Assembly (NCBI GenBank): GCA_965202895.1
Contig: OZ241901.1
Span: 1,798,001-1,862,000 of the forward strand
Reading direction: 5' to 3'
Length of the DNA stretch: 64,000 nucleotides
Source of the DNA: JAJDXW01 sp965202895
GTDB taxonomy: Bacteria > Pseudomonadota > Gammaproteobacteria > HK1
Shown here: positions 15,163-23,800 of the stretch, piece by piece
Numbering within the stretch: the stretch's first letter is position 1
How the letters are laid out: every line of letters begins with the position of its first letter
Position numbers and translations under genes: made by a program
Notes under the pieces: model-generated
What the model was told of the DNA's origin: nothing
The model's input: the letters and a program-made list of their open reading frames with translations, nothing else
Databases searched by the model: none

Positions 15163-16137
15163 ATGAAGGATCCGGGTACCGGGATCCGGCCCGCTCCGCG
15201 GTCCGATCCGCTTCCGGCGGCGTTCGCGTTCGCGCTCGCGCTCGTCTGCGCGTCCCCGGCCGGCGCCCAGACCGCGGGGCCCGCCACCGGCGGCGGCCAG
15301 CCCGCGGTCGCCGCCGAAGCGTCCTCGCGTGGGCTCGAGGCGCGCATCGAGGATCTCGAGCGCCGTCTCGGCGCGAGTGCGCTCCTGGACCTCGTGGCCC
15401 GGGTGGACCGTCTGGCGAAGGAGATCCAGGTGCTGCGCGACCGCGCGGAGGTCGCAGCGCGCACGCTCGATGGGCTCCGGAGCCGGCAGCAGGACCTGTA
15501 TGCGGAGCTCGACCGGCTTGCCCAGCGGGTCGCACCGCCGGCGCCGGAGCCTGCCGGGACTCGACCGGAGGCGACTGAAGCATCCGCTCCACCGTCCGAA
15601 CCGGGAGCCGGTTCGCCGGCCTCGGCCGCCGGTTCTCCGGGGCCGCGTGAGGCGCGCGGGGGCGCCGCCGCGCCGGAGGGCGGGCTTCCCGATGCGGCGG
15701 AACCGGGAGGCGGGGCCTCCGGCGGCGCCCCGGAGCCCGCGGGCGAGCCGGCGTATGATCCCGTGGAGGAACAGGAACGCTACCAGCTCGCCTTCGATTT
15801 GCTCTCCGAAGGCCGGTTCGAGCGTGCCGCGGCCGCGTTCGCGGAGTTTCTGACCGCCTTTCCCGAAAGCCGCTACCGCGACACCGCGAGGTTCTGGAAG
15901 GGAGAGTGCCTCTATGCCCTCCGGAGATTCGAGCCCGCGCTCCGCGAGTTCAGGATGCTGGTCGAGGACCATCCCGACAGCTCGAGCATCCCGGGCGCGA
16001 GGCTCAAGATCGGGTTCATCCTCCATGAGCTCGGCCGTCCCAGGGAGGCGGCGGAAGAGCTGAGGGCGCTCATCGAGTCCGCTCCCGACACTTCCGAGGC
16101 GAAGCTCGCGCGCGACCGGATCGAGCGCCTGCAATAG
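15163..16137 (+). CDS. cpoB: Cell division coordinator CpoB (YbgF)
   Basis: Periplasmic TPR protein that links the Tol system to septal peptidoglycan synthesis, 324 aa from the ATG at 15163; a GTG at 15136 would add nine residues. A signal peptide (FAFALALVCASPAGAQ) is followed by a coiled-coil trimerisation region (LEARIEDLERRLGASALLDL to QQDLYAELDRLAQR). A long Ala/Pro/Glu-rich linker (about 125-200) separates it from a C-terminal TPR domain (YQLAFDLLSEGRFERAAAAF, FWKGECLYALRRFEPALREF and so on). It ends the tol operon. The expanded linker fits the low-complexity trend of this genome. Confidence 0.93.
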   Translation: MKDPGTGIRPAPRSDPLPAAFAFALALVCASPAGAQTAGPATGGGQPAVAAEASSRGLEARIEDLERRLGASALLDLVARVDRLAKEIQVLRDRAEVAARTLDGLRSRQQDLYAELDRLAQRVAPPAPEPAGTRPEATEASAPPSEPGAGSPASAAGSPGPREARGGAAAPEGGLPDAAEPGGGASGGAPEPAGEPAYDPVEEQERYQLAFDLLSEGRFERAAAAFAEFLTAFPESRYRDTARFWKGECLYALRRFEPALREFRMLVEDHPDSSSIPGARLKIGFILHELGRPREAAEELRALIESAPDTSEAKLARDRIERLQ

Positions 16138-16159
16138 CCCCCGAGGGCGCCGTCGCCCT

Positions 16160-16172
16160 CCCCCCCCCCCCC
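16160..16172. repeat. Homopolymeric C tract (13 C)
   Basis: Thirteen consecutive C lie 22 bp after the cpoB stop in the 254-bp space between convergent cpoB and the SDR gene. No gene crosses it. The length may be uncertain because of sequencing. Confidence 0.7.
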
Positions 16173-16391
16173 GCACCGCCGCCGCGACCACGACGGCCGG
16201 CTGGTGGAAATCGCGGGTTGGCGAGGGCGGGGCCGGACCGGATTCCTCCCGGCGGCCCGCATGGCATCCGCCGCCCCGTCGGCGCCCCCCTCGCCGCCCG
16301 CCGAGGACGAGGCGAAGGCCGGCCTGCCCGGAGCCGTTCAGGGCGGCCCGGACCGGCGGACGGAGGATCGCCGCGGGCCGGGGACGCCGGC

Positions 16392-17207
16392 TCAGGCGAG
16401 GGTCTGCCCTCCGTCGATCACCAGGTTCTGCCCGGTGACGTGGCGGGCCGCGTCGGAGACCAGGAAGGCGACCGCGGCGGCATGGTCCTCGGGGGTCGCG
16501 AGCCGTCCGAGGGGGATCCCGATCCGGTACTTCTCCAGGCTGCCGCGCAGCATCGCCTCGCGCATCGCGTCGGGGTCTTCGTAGCTCCGGATCATCGGGG
16601 TGTCGGTCGAGCCGGGGGTGATGGCGTTGACCCGGATCCCCCGCCCCGCGAGATCGAGGGCGAGGTCGCGGGTGACCCGCAGCAACGCCGCCTTCGACGC
16701 CGAGTAGGCGAGGTTCGCCTGGCGGGCGACGACGGCGCTGATGGAGGAGACGTTGACGATGGCGCCCGCCCCCCGCTCGGCCAGAGGCGCGAGGCACGCA
16801 CGGATGCAGGCGACCGGGGCGCGGAGGTTGATCGCGAGCATCCGGTCCCAGGCCGCCAGGTCGAGGTCGTCGACGGGGGTGAGGTAGAAGACCCCCGCGC
16901 AGTTGACGAGCACGTCGATGCCGCCGTGGCGTCCGGCGGTCGCCTCCGCCGCCGCGGCGACCGCCGCGTCGTCCGTGAGGTCGAGGGCGTGCGTCGACAC
17001 GAGCGCGCGCGGGGCCGCTTCCCCGACCGCCGCCCGGCTCTCGTCGAGCGCGCGCGCGTCGAGGTCCCAGAGGGCGACGTCGTGATCGGGGCCGTGATCG
17101 GGGCCGCGGCGGTGGCCGCCGCCGGCGAGCGCGATCGCGATCGCCCGGCCGATGACGCCCCCGCCGCCGGTGACGACCGCGGTGCGCCGCGGGGTCTCTT
17201 CATTCAT
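16392..17207 (-). CDS. Short-chain dehydrogenase/reductase, EntA-like
   Basis: NAD(P)-dependent oxidoreductase of 271 aa with a Rossmann fold. The catalytic tetrad is present: Asn of LVNCAG, Ser of VNVSSIS, and Tyr and Lys of YSASK. The nucleotide-binding loop reads TGGGGVIG, with Val where the second Gly of TGxxxGxG is usual. The C-terminal part (ITPGSTDTPMIRS, IGIPLGRLATPED, VIDGGQTLA) resembles EntA-type dihydrodiol dehydrogenases, so a ring or cyclic substrate is possible. An insert RRGPDHGPDHD near residue 35, encoded by two copies of a 12-bp repeat, lies just before the cofactor-specificity strand VALWDLD. Last gene of the minus-strand HyuAB cluster, 78 bp after ridA. Confidence 0.85.
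   Translation of the reverse strand: MNEETPRRTAVVTGGGGVIGRAIAIALAGGGHRRGPDHGPDHDVALWDLDARALDESRAAVGEAAPRALVSTHALDLTDDAAVAAAAEATAGRHGGIDVLVNCAGVFYLTPVDDLDLAAWDRMLAINLRAPVACIRACLAPLAERGAGAIVNVSSISAVVARQANLAYSASKAALLRVTRDLALDLAGRGIRVNAITPGSTDTPMIRSYEDPDAMREAMLRGSLEKYRIGIPLGRLATPEDHAAAVAFLVSDAARHVTGQNLVIDGGQTLA
17082..17105. repeat. 12-bp tandem duplication inside the SDR gene
   Basis: GTGATCGGGGCC is present at 17082-17093 and 17094-17105. On the minus strand it encodes GPDHGPDH, an insertion that other SDRs lack at this place. The unit resembles the intergenic and livM microrepeats. Confidence 0.85.
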
Positions 17208-17285
17208 GGGTCCGCTCCGTCATCGGGGAGGTTTCGAGGTCCGCCCGGTGGGGAGGGGCGCGGGCGGCCCGCCGGAGGCGCTTGC

Positions 17286-17678
17286 TCAGACGTGGGCGAT
17301 CGCGTCGATCTCCATCAGGATGTTCCGCCCGAGATAGCTCACCGCCGCCGACGTCCGCGCCGGCTTGTCGCCCGGGAAGTACTCGCCGTAGACCTCCTCG
17401 AACCGCGCCTTGTCGTCGAAGTTCGCGAACAGCACGGTAACCTTGACGACCTTGTCGAGCGACGAGCCCGCCGCCTCCAGGATCGCCTTCATCGTCTCCA
17501 TGCAGCGCCTCGCCTGGTCGCGGACGTCGCCTTCGACCATCTTGCCGGTCTCGGGGTCCTCGGCCGCGATCCCGCCCGTGAACACGAAGCCGCCCACCTT
17601 CCACCCCTGCGCGAACGGGTGCACGTGGTCGTCCATCCGGGTCGGCGCTCCGGCCGTCACGATCTTCTCTCTCTGCAT
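17286..17678 (-). CDS. ridA: RidA/YjgF-family enamine/imine deaminase
   Basis: Small trimeric protein of 130 aa that in characterised members hydrolyses reactive enamines and imines released by PLP enzymes. The family motifs are visible: HPFAQGWKVGGFVFTGG near residues 20-36, QARRCMETMKAILEAAGSSL with VVKVTVLFANFDD, and the C-terminal KPARTSAAVSYLGRNILMEI with an Arg-Asn in the active-site strand. The ATG is at 17676-17678. It lies 36 bp downstream of hyuB and in the same run as a PLP aminotransferase, which fits a role in clearing imine intermediates of this pathway. Paralogues act as specific deaminases in some catabolic routes, which remains possible here. Confidence 0.92.
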   Translation of the reverse strand: MQREKIVTAGAPTRMDDHVHPFAQGWKVGGFVFTGGIAAEDPETGKMVEGDVRDQARRCMETMKAILEAAGSSLDKVVKVTVLFANFDDKARFEEVYGEYFPGDKPARTSAAVSYLGRNILMEIDAIAHV

Positions 17679-17714
17679 GGTCGTTGCTCCCTGGGCTCGA
17701 TGGATGGGGACGGC

Positions 17715-19367
17715 TCAGCCGTTCGGGTCGTCCGGCGGATCATGGCCGTAGACCGCGCGGGCCTGCGCCGGTGAGACGATCCCGTCGTCGACGTCGCGCG
17801 CCACCGCGGCCCGCGCCCGCGAGCGCGGGTCGAAGTACCCGCCGCCCCCCGGCGTGCGGAGGTCGACGACGTCTCCGGGGTCGATGAAGACGGTGCGCTT
17901 GGGATGAAGGGGCTCGCGGTCGTTCAGGGTCGCGGCGCCCGCGCGCCCCGCGCGCCCTCCCGAGAATCCGAGCGGCGGATGCCGGATGCGGTCGGCGCGC
18001 ATCGCGACGCGAAGCGGCGCGTCGCCGAGCAGCCGGAACCGGAACTGCTGCCCCGGGCCGCCGCGGAAGCGCCCCGCGCCCGCCGAGTCGGGGAGGAGCT
18101 CCTTGGCCTCCACGAGGATCGGCTTCTCGCTCTCGAAGATCTCGACCGCGGTGGTCGGCGGGTGGTCGGGGTAGGACACCACCATCCCGTCCTTGCCCGG
18201 CCGCGCCCCGATGCCGCCGTGCACGATGAGGATCTCGACGAAGCGTTCCCCGTGCCGGTCCACCCCGGAGAGCACCGGTACCCAGGTCGGGGCGGCGGAG
18301 TCCGCGATCACCCGGTGCGGGAGGATGGGTTCGAGCGCCCGGAAGACCGCCGCCTGCACGTAGTGCGCGACCAGCACCCGCGCGCCGACCGCGGCCGGGT
18401 ACTCGGCGTTGAGGATGCAGCCGGGCGGCGCGCTCACCCGCAGCGGCGCGAGGCTCCCGGCGTTGATGGGAGAGTCGGGCTCGAGGGCGCACAGGAGCGC
18501 GTACACCACGTCCGCGTAGGTCCAGTTGAAGGTGACGTTGATGCCGCGGGCGGACTGCGGCGAGGTGCCCGCGAGGTCGACCGAGACGCTCTCGCCCGCG
18601 ACGTCGACCCGCACCCGGATGGTGACCGGCGCCTCGTCGCCGTCCGCCTCGACCTCCCCCCGCCACGTCCCGTCCGGGAGCCCGGCGATGATCGTGCGCA
18701 TCGCCCGTTCGCTCCGGGCGCGCATCTCGCAGCCGATCCCTTCGAGGTCCGGGAGGCCGGTATCCTCCAGGAACTCCGCCACCCCCTTCTTCACCACGTT
18801 GTTGGAGGCGACCTGCGCCATCAGGTCCCCCACCACGATGTCGGGGACCCGTACGTTCGCGCGGAGGAAGCGCATCAGCTCCGCGTTCGGCCGGCCGGCC
18901 CGGAAGAGGAACGTCGGAGGGATGATGAAGCCCTCCTCGTGGATGTCGCTCGAGTCGCTGGAAAGGACCCGCCCCCCGACGTCGGGGGAGTGGGCGCAGC
19001 ACGCGGCGAAGCCGACGAGGCGCCGCCGGCGGAAGATCGGCGCCACCATGGTGTAGTCGTTGAGCTGCGAAGCCCCGAGCCACGGATCGTTGGAGAGCAG
19101 CACGTCGCCCGGCCGCAGGGTCGAGGGCGGGTAGCGCTCGAGGAACGCCTTGACCTCGGTGGACATCACCCCGAGAAAGGCGACCTCCCCCTGGCTCGGC
19201 TGTGCGATGAGGTTGCCGCCCGCGTCGAAGAGGGCGTTCGAGAAGTCGTCGGCGTCGGTCACGTTGCGCGAGAAGGCGGTGCGCTTGAGGGCCGCCGTGC
19301 CCTGATCCACGATGGAGAGGAGCCGGTTCCAGCCGATCCGGATCTCGGCGGGGTCGAGCGCGCTCAC
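17715..19367 (-). CDS. hyuB: Hydantoinase/5-oxoprolinase B-type subunit (HyuB), copy 1
   Basis: B subunit of an ATP-dependent hydantoinase, oxoprolinase or carboxylase family enzyme, 550 aa. Typical features are the N-terminal IGWNRLLSIVDQGTAALKRT, then LFDAGGNLIAQ, LSNDPWLGASQLNDYTMVAP, CAHSPDVGGR, and the C-terminal LVEAKELLPDSAGAGRFRGG and TPGGGGYFDP. The start is GTG at 19365-19367 in the overlap GTGA with the hyuA stop. With HyuA it should open a cyclic imide, lactam or related amide, or carboxylate a ketone, at the expense of ATP. The substrate cannot be deduced. RidA and an SDR follow in the same direction. Confidence 0.93.
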   Translation of the reverse strand: MSALDPAEIRIGWNRLLSIVDQGTAALKRTAFSRNVTDADDFSNALFDAGGNLIAQPSQGEVAFLGVMSTEVKAFLERYPPSTLRPGDVLLSNDPWLGASQLNDYTMVAPIFRRRRLVGFAACCAHSPDVGGRVLSSDSSDIHEEGFIIPPTFLFRAGRPNAELMRFLRANVRVPDIVVGDLMAQVASNNVVKKGVAEFLEDTGLPDLEGIGCEMRARSERAMRTIIAGLPDGTWRGEVEADGDEAPVTIRVRVDVAGESVSVDLAGTSPQSARGINVTFNWTYADVVYALLCALEPDSPINAGSLAPLRVSAPPGCILNAEYPAAVGARVLVAHYVQAAVFRALEPILPHRVIADSAAPTWVPVLSGVDRHGERFVEILIVHGGIGARPGKDGMVVSYPDHPPTTAVEIFESEKPILVEAKELLPDSAGAGRFRGGPGQQFRFRLLGDAPLRVAMRADRIRHPPLGFSGGRAGRAGAATLNDREPLHPKRTVFIDPGDVVDLRTPGGGGYFDPRSRARAAVARDVDDGIVSPAQARAVYGHDPPDDPNG

Positions 19368-21535
19368 AGGTCGAGGACCAGGTGGCCGGCGGGGTCGATC
19401 ACGCCGCGCGCGCCGGGCGGGATGACGGTGGTGGACCGGTCCTCCTCGACGATCGCGGGGCCTTCGAGGCGCGTTCCCGCCGCGAGGCGCGCACGCCGGT
19501 AGCAGGGGGTGTCCACGTACCCGTCCCCGAACCAGGCCGGCCGCCGTCCGGCCGGGTCTCCCGGGCGGCCTTCCGGGGGCGGGGCCGGCGCCCGGCGGGG
19601 GGGCCGGAGGGTCGCCGGGGACGGGGCGGAGACCGAGACCCGCCAAGTCACCGCCTCCGCCGGGACGCCGCGGATCGTGCGGCCGTAGCGCCGCTCGTAG
19701 GCTCGGTGGAAGGCGCGTTCGACGGCGGGAAGCCCTTCCCGCGCGAGCGCCCCGGAGGGCGGCAGGGGGACCGGGGCCTCGTAGCGCTGGTTGCGGTACC
19801 GCATGTCGACCTGGCGGACCACCTCGCGGCGCCCCGCGCTGCCGGTCCCGCCCCGGGCTCCGGCTTCGCCCCTGCCCTCGCCTCCGCCCTCGACCTCGAT
19901 CTCGTCCAGGAGGGCGCGCCCCTGCGCTTCGAGCGCCGCGAGGAGGCGGTTCACCCGGTCGAGGTCCACCCGATCCAGCTCGGCCCGGTACGAGGCCGCG
20001 AGGTCGAAGCACGGCGGGGCCAGCACCGCCCCGAGGGCGGAGAGCACCCCCGGGTCCGTCGGGACGACGACCCGCCGGATGCCGAGGGCGCGGGCGAGGC
20101 AGGCGGCGTGGATGGGGCCGGCGCCGCCGAAGGCGAGCAGGGTGAAGCGCCGAAGGTCCACCCCGTGCTCCGAGGCGTGGACGGCCGCCGCCCGGGCCAT
20201 CTGCTCGTTCACCTGGCGGAACACCGTCCACGCCGCCGCGACGGCCGGGATCCCGAGCGGGCGGCCGACGCGCTCGTCGAGGGCCGCCTCCGCCGCCCCC
20301 GTGTCCAGCCGGAGCCTTCCCCCGAGGAAGTACTCCGGGTCGAGGTAGCCGAGCACCGCGTCGGCGTCGGTCACCGTCGGCTCGCGTCCGCCGCGCGCAT
20401 AGCAGGCCGGCCCGGGCTCGGAGCCCGCGCTCTTCGGCCCCACCGCGGGAAGCCCGAGGTCGTCCACCCGGGCGATGCTCCCTCCGCCCGCCCCGATCTC
20501 GATGAGGTCGACCACCGGGACCCGGATCGGCAGGCCGCTCTTGCGCTTGAATCGAGCGACCCGCGCCGCCTCGAACTCCACCGTGACCTGCGGAGCGTGG
20601 TTGCGCACGAGGCAGATCTTGGCCGACGTGCCGCCCATGTCGAACGAGAGGAGGTTGCGCAGGCGCAGGCGCCGGGCGTGCGCCGACGCCGCGTGGGCGC
20701 CCGCGGCGGGCCCCGATTCCAGCATCCGGATCGGGAACCGCGCCGCCGTCTCGGGGCTCATCGTGCCGCCCCGGGAGTTGACGACGGTGAGCGCGCCGCG
20801 ATGGCCGCCCGCCCGCAGCCGCTCCTTCAGGCCGACGAGGTAGCGCGAGACGAGCGGCCGCACGTAGGCGTTCGCGACGGTGGTCGAGAAGCGGGGCAGC
20901 TCCCCGAGCTCGGGAAGGACCTCGGACGAGAGCGACACCGGGAGGTCGGGGGCGAGGGCGCGGACCCGGTCCGCGGCCGCCCGCTCGTTCTCCGGATTGG
21001 CGTAGGCGTGGAGGAAGCAGACCGCGACCGACTCGACCCCCCGGTCGACGAGGAACCGGATGGCCGCATCGGCGCTCTCGTCGTCGAGCGCCTCGAGCCG
21101 TTCGCCGTCGGCCGCGGTGCGCTCCGCGACCGGCCGCCGGAGGGCCCTCGGAACGAGGGGGGCGGGGAGGTCGAGATGGAGGTCGTAGAGGTCGTAGAGC
21201 TGCTCGTAGCCGACCTCGATGACGTCGCGGAATCCGCGGGTCGTCAGCATGCCGGTGCGGGCCCCGGTGCGCTCGATGAGGGCGTTGGTGGCGAGGGTCG
21301 TCGCGTGCACGACGATCGCGACCCGGGCCGGCGCCAGCCCCTCCTCGGCGAGCGCGCCAGCGAGCCCCGCGAGCACCGCATCCGCCGGGTCGCGGTGGGT
21401 GGTGAGCACCTTGCGGGCGGTGGAGCGGCCGGTCTTCGGGTCGAGGAGGCAGACGTCGGTGAACGTCCCCCCGATGTCCGCGCCCGCGACGAGGGTTCGC
21501 CCCGGCCCCCGGGCGGACGACACCGCGCGATCCAA
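19364..21535 (-). CDS. hyuA: Hydantoinase/5-oxoprolinase A-type subunit (HyuA), copy 1
   Basis: ATP-binding A subunit partnering the adjacent HyuB, 723 aa. The ASKHA-type ATPase motifs are GADIGGTFTDVCLL (residues 18-31), NLLSFDMGGTSAKICLV, and VDLIEIGAGGGSIARVDDLG. The conserved ATTLATNALIERTGARTGML and LLAFGGAGPIHA blocks are also present. The proposed start is TTG at 21533-21535, six bases after the aminotransferase stop. A Gly/Glu-rich insert (EVEGGGEGRGEAGARGGTGS, about residues 540-560) interrupts the C-terminal domain and looks like another microrepeat expansion. It resembles N-methylhydantoinase A; acetophenone- or acetone-carboxylase-type chemistry is an alternative. Confidence 0.93.
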   Translation of the reverse strand: MDRAVSSARGPGRTLVAGADIGGTFTDVCLLDPKTGRSTARKVLTTHRDPADAVLAGLAGALAEEGLAPARVAIVVHATTLATNALIERTGARTGMLTTRGFRDVIEVGYEQLYDLYDLHLDLPAPLVPRALRRPVAERTAADGERLEALDDESADAAIRFLVDRGVESVAVCFLHAYANPENERAAADRVRALAPDLPVSLSSEVLPELGELPRFSTTVANAYVRPLVSRYLVGLKERLRAGGHRGALTVVNSRGGTMSPETAARFPIRMLESGPAAGAHAASAHARRLRLRNLLSFDMGGTSAKICLVRNHAPQVTVEFEAARVARFKRKSGLPIRVPVVDLIEIGAGGGSIARVDDLGLPAVGPKSAGSEPGPACYARGGREPTVTDADAVLGYLDPEYFLGGRLRLDTGAAEAALDERVGRPLGIPAVAAAWTVFRQVNEQMARAAAVHASEHGVDLRRFTLLAFGGAGPIHAACLARALGIRRVVVPTDPGVLSALGAVLAPPCFDLAASYRAELDRVDLDRVNRLLAALEAQGRALLDEIEVEGGGEGRGEAGARGGTGSAGRREVVRQVDMRYRNQRYEAPVPLPPSGALAREGLPAVERAFHRAYERRYGRTIRGVPAEAVTWRVSVSAPSPATLRPPRRAPAPPPEGRPGDPAGRRPAWFGDGYVDTPCYRRARLAAGTRLEGPAIVEEDRSTTVIPPGARGVIDPAGHLVLDL

Positions 21536-21540
21536 GCGGA

Positions 21541-22805
21541 TCAGGGAGCCGCCCGAAGGCCGGCCCCGGCTGCGGTCCCGCCCCCGGCCCGCTCCCGGCG
21601 GGACAGCGCCTCGCGGATGCGTCCGATGCCGGCCGCGAGCGCCTCCGTCGAGCGCCGTCCGAACGCGACGCGGACGTGGCCTTCGCCTCCGCCGCCGAAT
21701 GCCGAGCCCGGCAGGACCGCCACCCGCGCATCGGCCAGGCAGAAGTCCGCGAACTCGCGGTCGTCCATACCGGTCCCCGCGACGTCGGGAAAGCAGAAGA
21801 GGCCCGCCTCCGGCACGGGGCAGCGGATGCCGGGGATGGAGTCGAGGGCGCGGGCCACGAGGTCGCGCCGGTTCGCGAGCCGGGAGCGGATCCCGACCGG
21901 ATGCCGGATCGGACCTCGGCCCGCCCGCCTCCCGGCCCGCCGAGCGCCGCCGTCGCGGCCTTCTGGGCCACCACGTTGGCGCAGGTCACGAGATGCTGGT
22001 GCACCTTCAGCATGTTCGCGACCAGGGGCGGCGCCCCGTGGACGTAGCCGACCCGCCAGCCGGCCATCGAGAACGCCTTGGAGAAGCCGTTGAAGGTGAG
22101 GGTGCGCTCGGCCATCGCGGGCAGGGCCGCGATGCTGCGGTGCACGGCGTCGGTGTAGACGAGGTATTCGAGGGTCTCGTCCGCGAGCACGAGGAGATCG
22201 TGGCGCCGGGCGGTCTCGGCGATCGCCTCGAGCTCGGCCGGTCCGAACACGCGGCCGGTGGGGTTGTGGGGGGTGTTGAGGAGGATCGCCCGCGTCCGCG
22301 GACCGATCCGCGCCGCGAGGTCGGCGCCCGTCACGGCCCCCCCGCGGAGCGGCACGCTGACCGGCGCCGCTCCCGCGAGGCGGATCAGGGCGTCGTAGGT
22401 GACCCAGCCCGGGGTGGGCAGCAGCACCTCGTCGCCCGGGTCGAGACAGGCCCAGGCCGCCAGCGCGATGCCCTCCTTGACGCCGACGGTGACGATGATC
22501 TGCTCCGGGTGGGCGGCGATCCCGTTCTCGTCCCGGAGCTTGTCCGCGATCGCGCCGCGAAGGTCCTCGAGCCCGGAGCTCGGGCTGTAGGTCATGTACC
22601 GGTAGTCTTCGTCGAGCGCGGCACGGGCCTCGCACTTGATCTCGGGCGGGGTGTCGAACTCGGGCGCGCCGGAGATGAGGTCGAGCACGTCGCGGCCCGA
22701 TGCGCGCAGGCGCTTGATGCGGTCACCGAGGTCGATCGTCGCCGAGGGCGCGAGTTCGCGCACGCGCCCGGATTCCCACTTCGCTTCCAACCGGCTCTCC
22801 CTCAA
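21541..22805 (-). pseudogene. PLP-dependent class I/II aminotransferase, split by a frameshift
   Basis: The first frame (from TTG at 22805, or TTG at 22790) gives about 290 residues of a fold-type I aminotransferase. These include LLNTPHNPTGRVF, the PLP Asp region LLVLADETLEYLVY, and the Schiff-base Lys of FNGFSKAFSMAGWRVGYV. The C-terminal domain (SRLANRRDLVARAL to GHVRVAFGRRSTEALAAGI, with the substrate-carboxylate Arg) continues in a different frame. The switch falls between about 21924 and 21897, inside GC-rich CCGGAT-type microrepeats, and equals one missing base or two extra. It is either a real inactivating mutation, a sequencing error or slippage. All active-site residues survive across the two parts, so the gene was functional recently. 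It lies between an SDR gene and hyuA. Confidence 0.85.
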
Positions 22806-23584
22806 TCCGATGGCGGGGGCGGCGCGGACGGCCGCTCCTCGAACCCCCCGCCCAGGTACAGCGTCTCGCCGGAGAGGTAGGCCATCCCCGGCGAGCAGAA
22901 CAGGGCGATGACCTCGGCGACCTCCGCGGGGTCCGCCGCCCGCTGGCCGTCCTCGAGCCCGGCCCGCGGCGAACCCGCCTCGCCCACCGCCCAGCGCCCC
23001 ATGTCGGTGCGGGTGAGCGGCGGGGCGACGGTGTTGATCCGCACCCCGAGGGGCCCGAGGTCGCCGGCGAGGTTCCGGGTCATGGCGACGAGCCCCGCCT
23101 TGGCGGCCGCGTACGCCGGCCCCCCTGCCGACACCGCGCGCGAGCCCCGCGCCCCGACGTTCACGATGACCCCGTGCGACGCCCGCAGCAGGGGCAGGGC
23201 GGCCGCGATGCAGTGGAACGGCCCCTTGAGGTTCACGTCGATGATGCGGTGGACGACGTCGATCCGCGCCCCCGGCAGCCGGTGCGCCGCGACGAAGCCC
23301 GCGTTGTTCACGAGCACGTCCAGGCGGCCGAACGTCCGTTCGACGGCGCCCACGGCTTCGGCGACCTCGCCCGGGTCGGCGACGTCGGCAGCCACCACGA
23401 GGCTTCGCCGGCCGCTCTCCTCGATCGCCTCCGCGACCTCCTCGGCAAGGCCCCGGCGCTCGTGGCAGTGCACGCAGACGTCGGCGCCGCGGGCGGCGAG
23501 GGCGAGGGCGGTCGCCCGGCCGATGCCCCGCGAGGCGCCGGTGACGAGGGCGGCCTTGCCGTCGAGGAACCGTTCCACCGTCAC
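22802..23584 (-). CDS. Short-chain dehydrogenase/reductase with altered catalytic serine
   Basis: NAD(P)-binding SDR of 260 aa. The glycine motif TGASRGIGRATALAL and the NNAG motif are standard, and YAAAK supplies Tyr and Lys. The Ser normally 13 residues before Tyr is Ala here: the strand reads IVNVGARGSRAVS. Activity on a usual alcohol/carbonyl substrate is therefore uncertain; an isomerase-like or binding role, or use of a neighbouring Ser, is possible. The GTG at 23582-23584 is the likely start (another GTG is at 23578). The TGA overlaps the TTG of the aminotransferase gene. It is 216 bp downstream of livF. Confidence 0.82.
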   Translation of the reverse strand: MTVERFLDGKAALVTGASRGIGRATALALAARGADVCVHCHERRGLAEEVAEAIEESGRRSLVVAADVADPGEVAEAVGAVERTFGRLDVLVNNAGFVAAHRLPGARIDVVHRIIDVNLKGPFHCIAAALPLLRASHGVIVNVGARGSRAVSAGGPAYAAAKAGLVAMTRNLAGDLGPLGVRINTVAPPLTRTDMGRWAVGEAGSPRAGLEDGQRAADPAEVAEVIALFCSPGMAYLSGETLYLGGGFEERPSAPPPPSD

Positions 23585-23800
23585 CGGCTCCTCCCCCCCG
23601 AGCCGCCTCGCGCGCGCCGCGCCGCCGCCCTCCGGCGCCGGACGAGCCCCGCCCTCGCGGCTGCCCCCCTTCGCCGCGGCGCCCTCCCGGAGGGGGTCGG
23701 TGGAGGAGGCGAAGAGGTCAGGCTGCGTAAATGCGTCATCGCGTCTCTCGTTCCGTATTGCCCCGGTTCGCCCCCGAGGCGCCGCGCGGGCAGTCGGCGG

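Noticed and set aside
14803..16797. Long minus-strand frame opposite pal and cpoB
   Set aside because: No motif, Arg/Gly-rich composition typical of antisense frames in GC-rich genes, and it conflicts with well-supported plus-strand genes.
17715..22805. A minus-strand frame of about 1700 codons joining the aminotransferase to HyuB as one protein
   Set aside because: The middle third is out of frame with the strongly conserved HyuA gene. The frame is open by base composition after the aminotransferase frameshift, not a true fusion.
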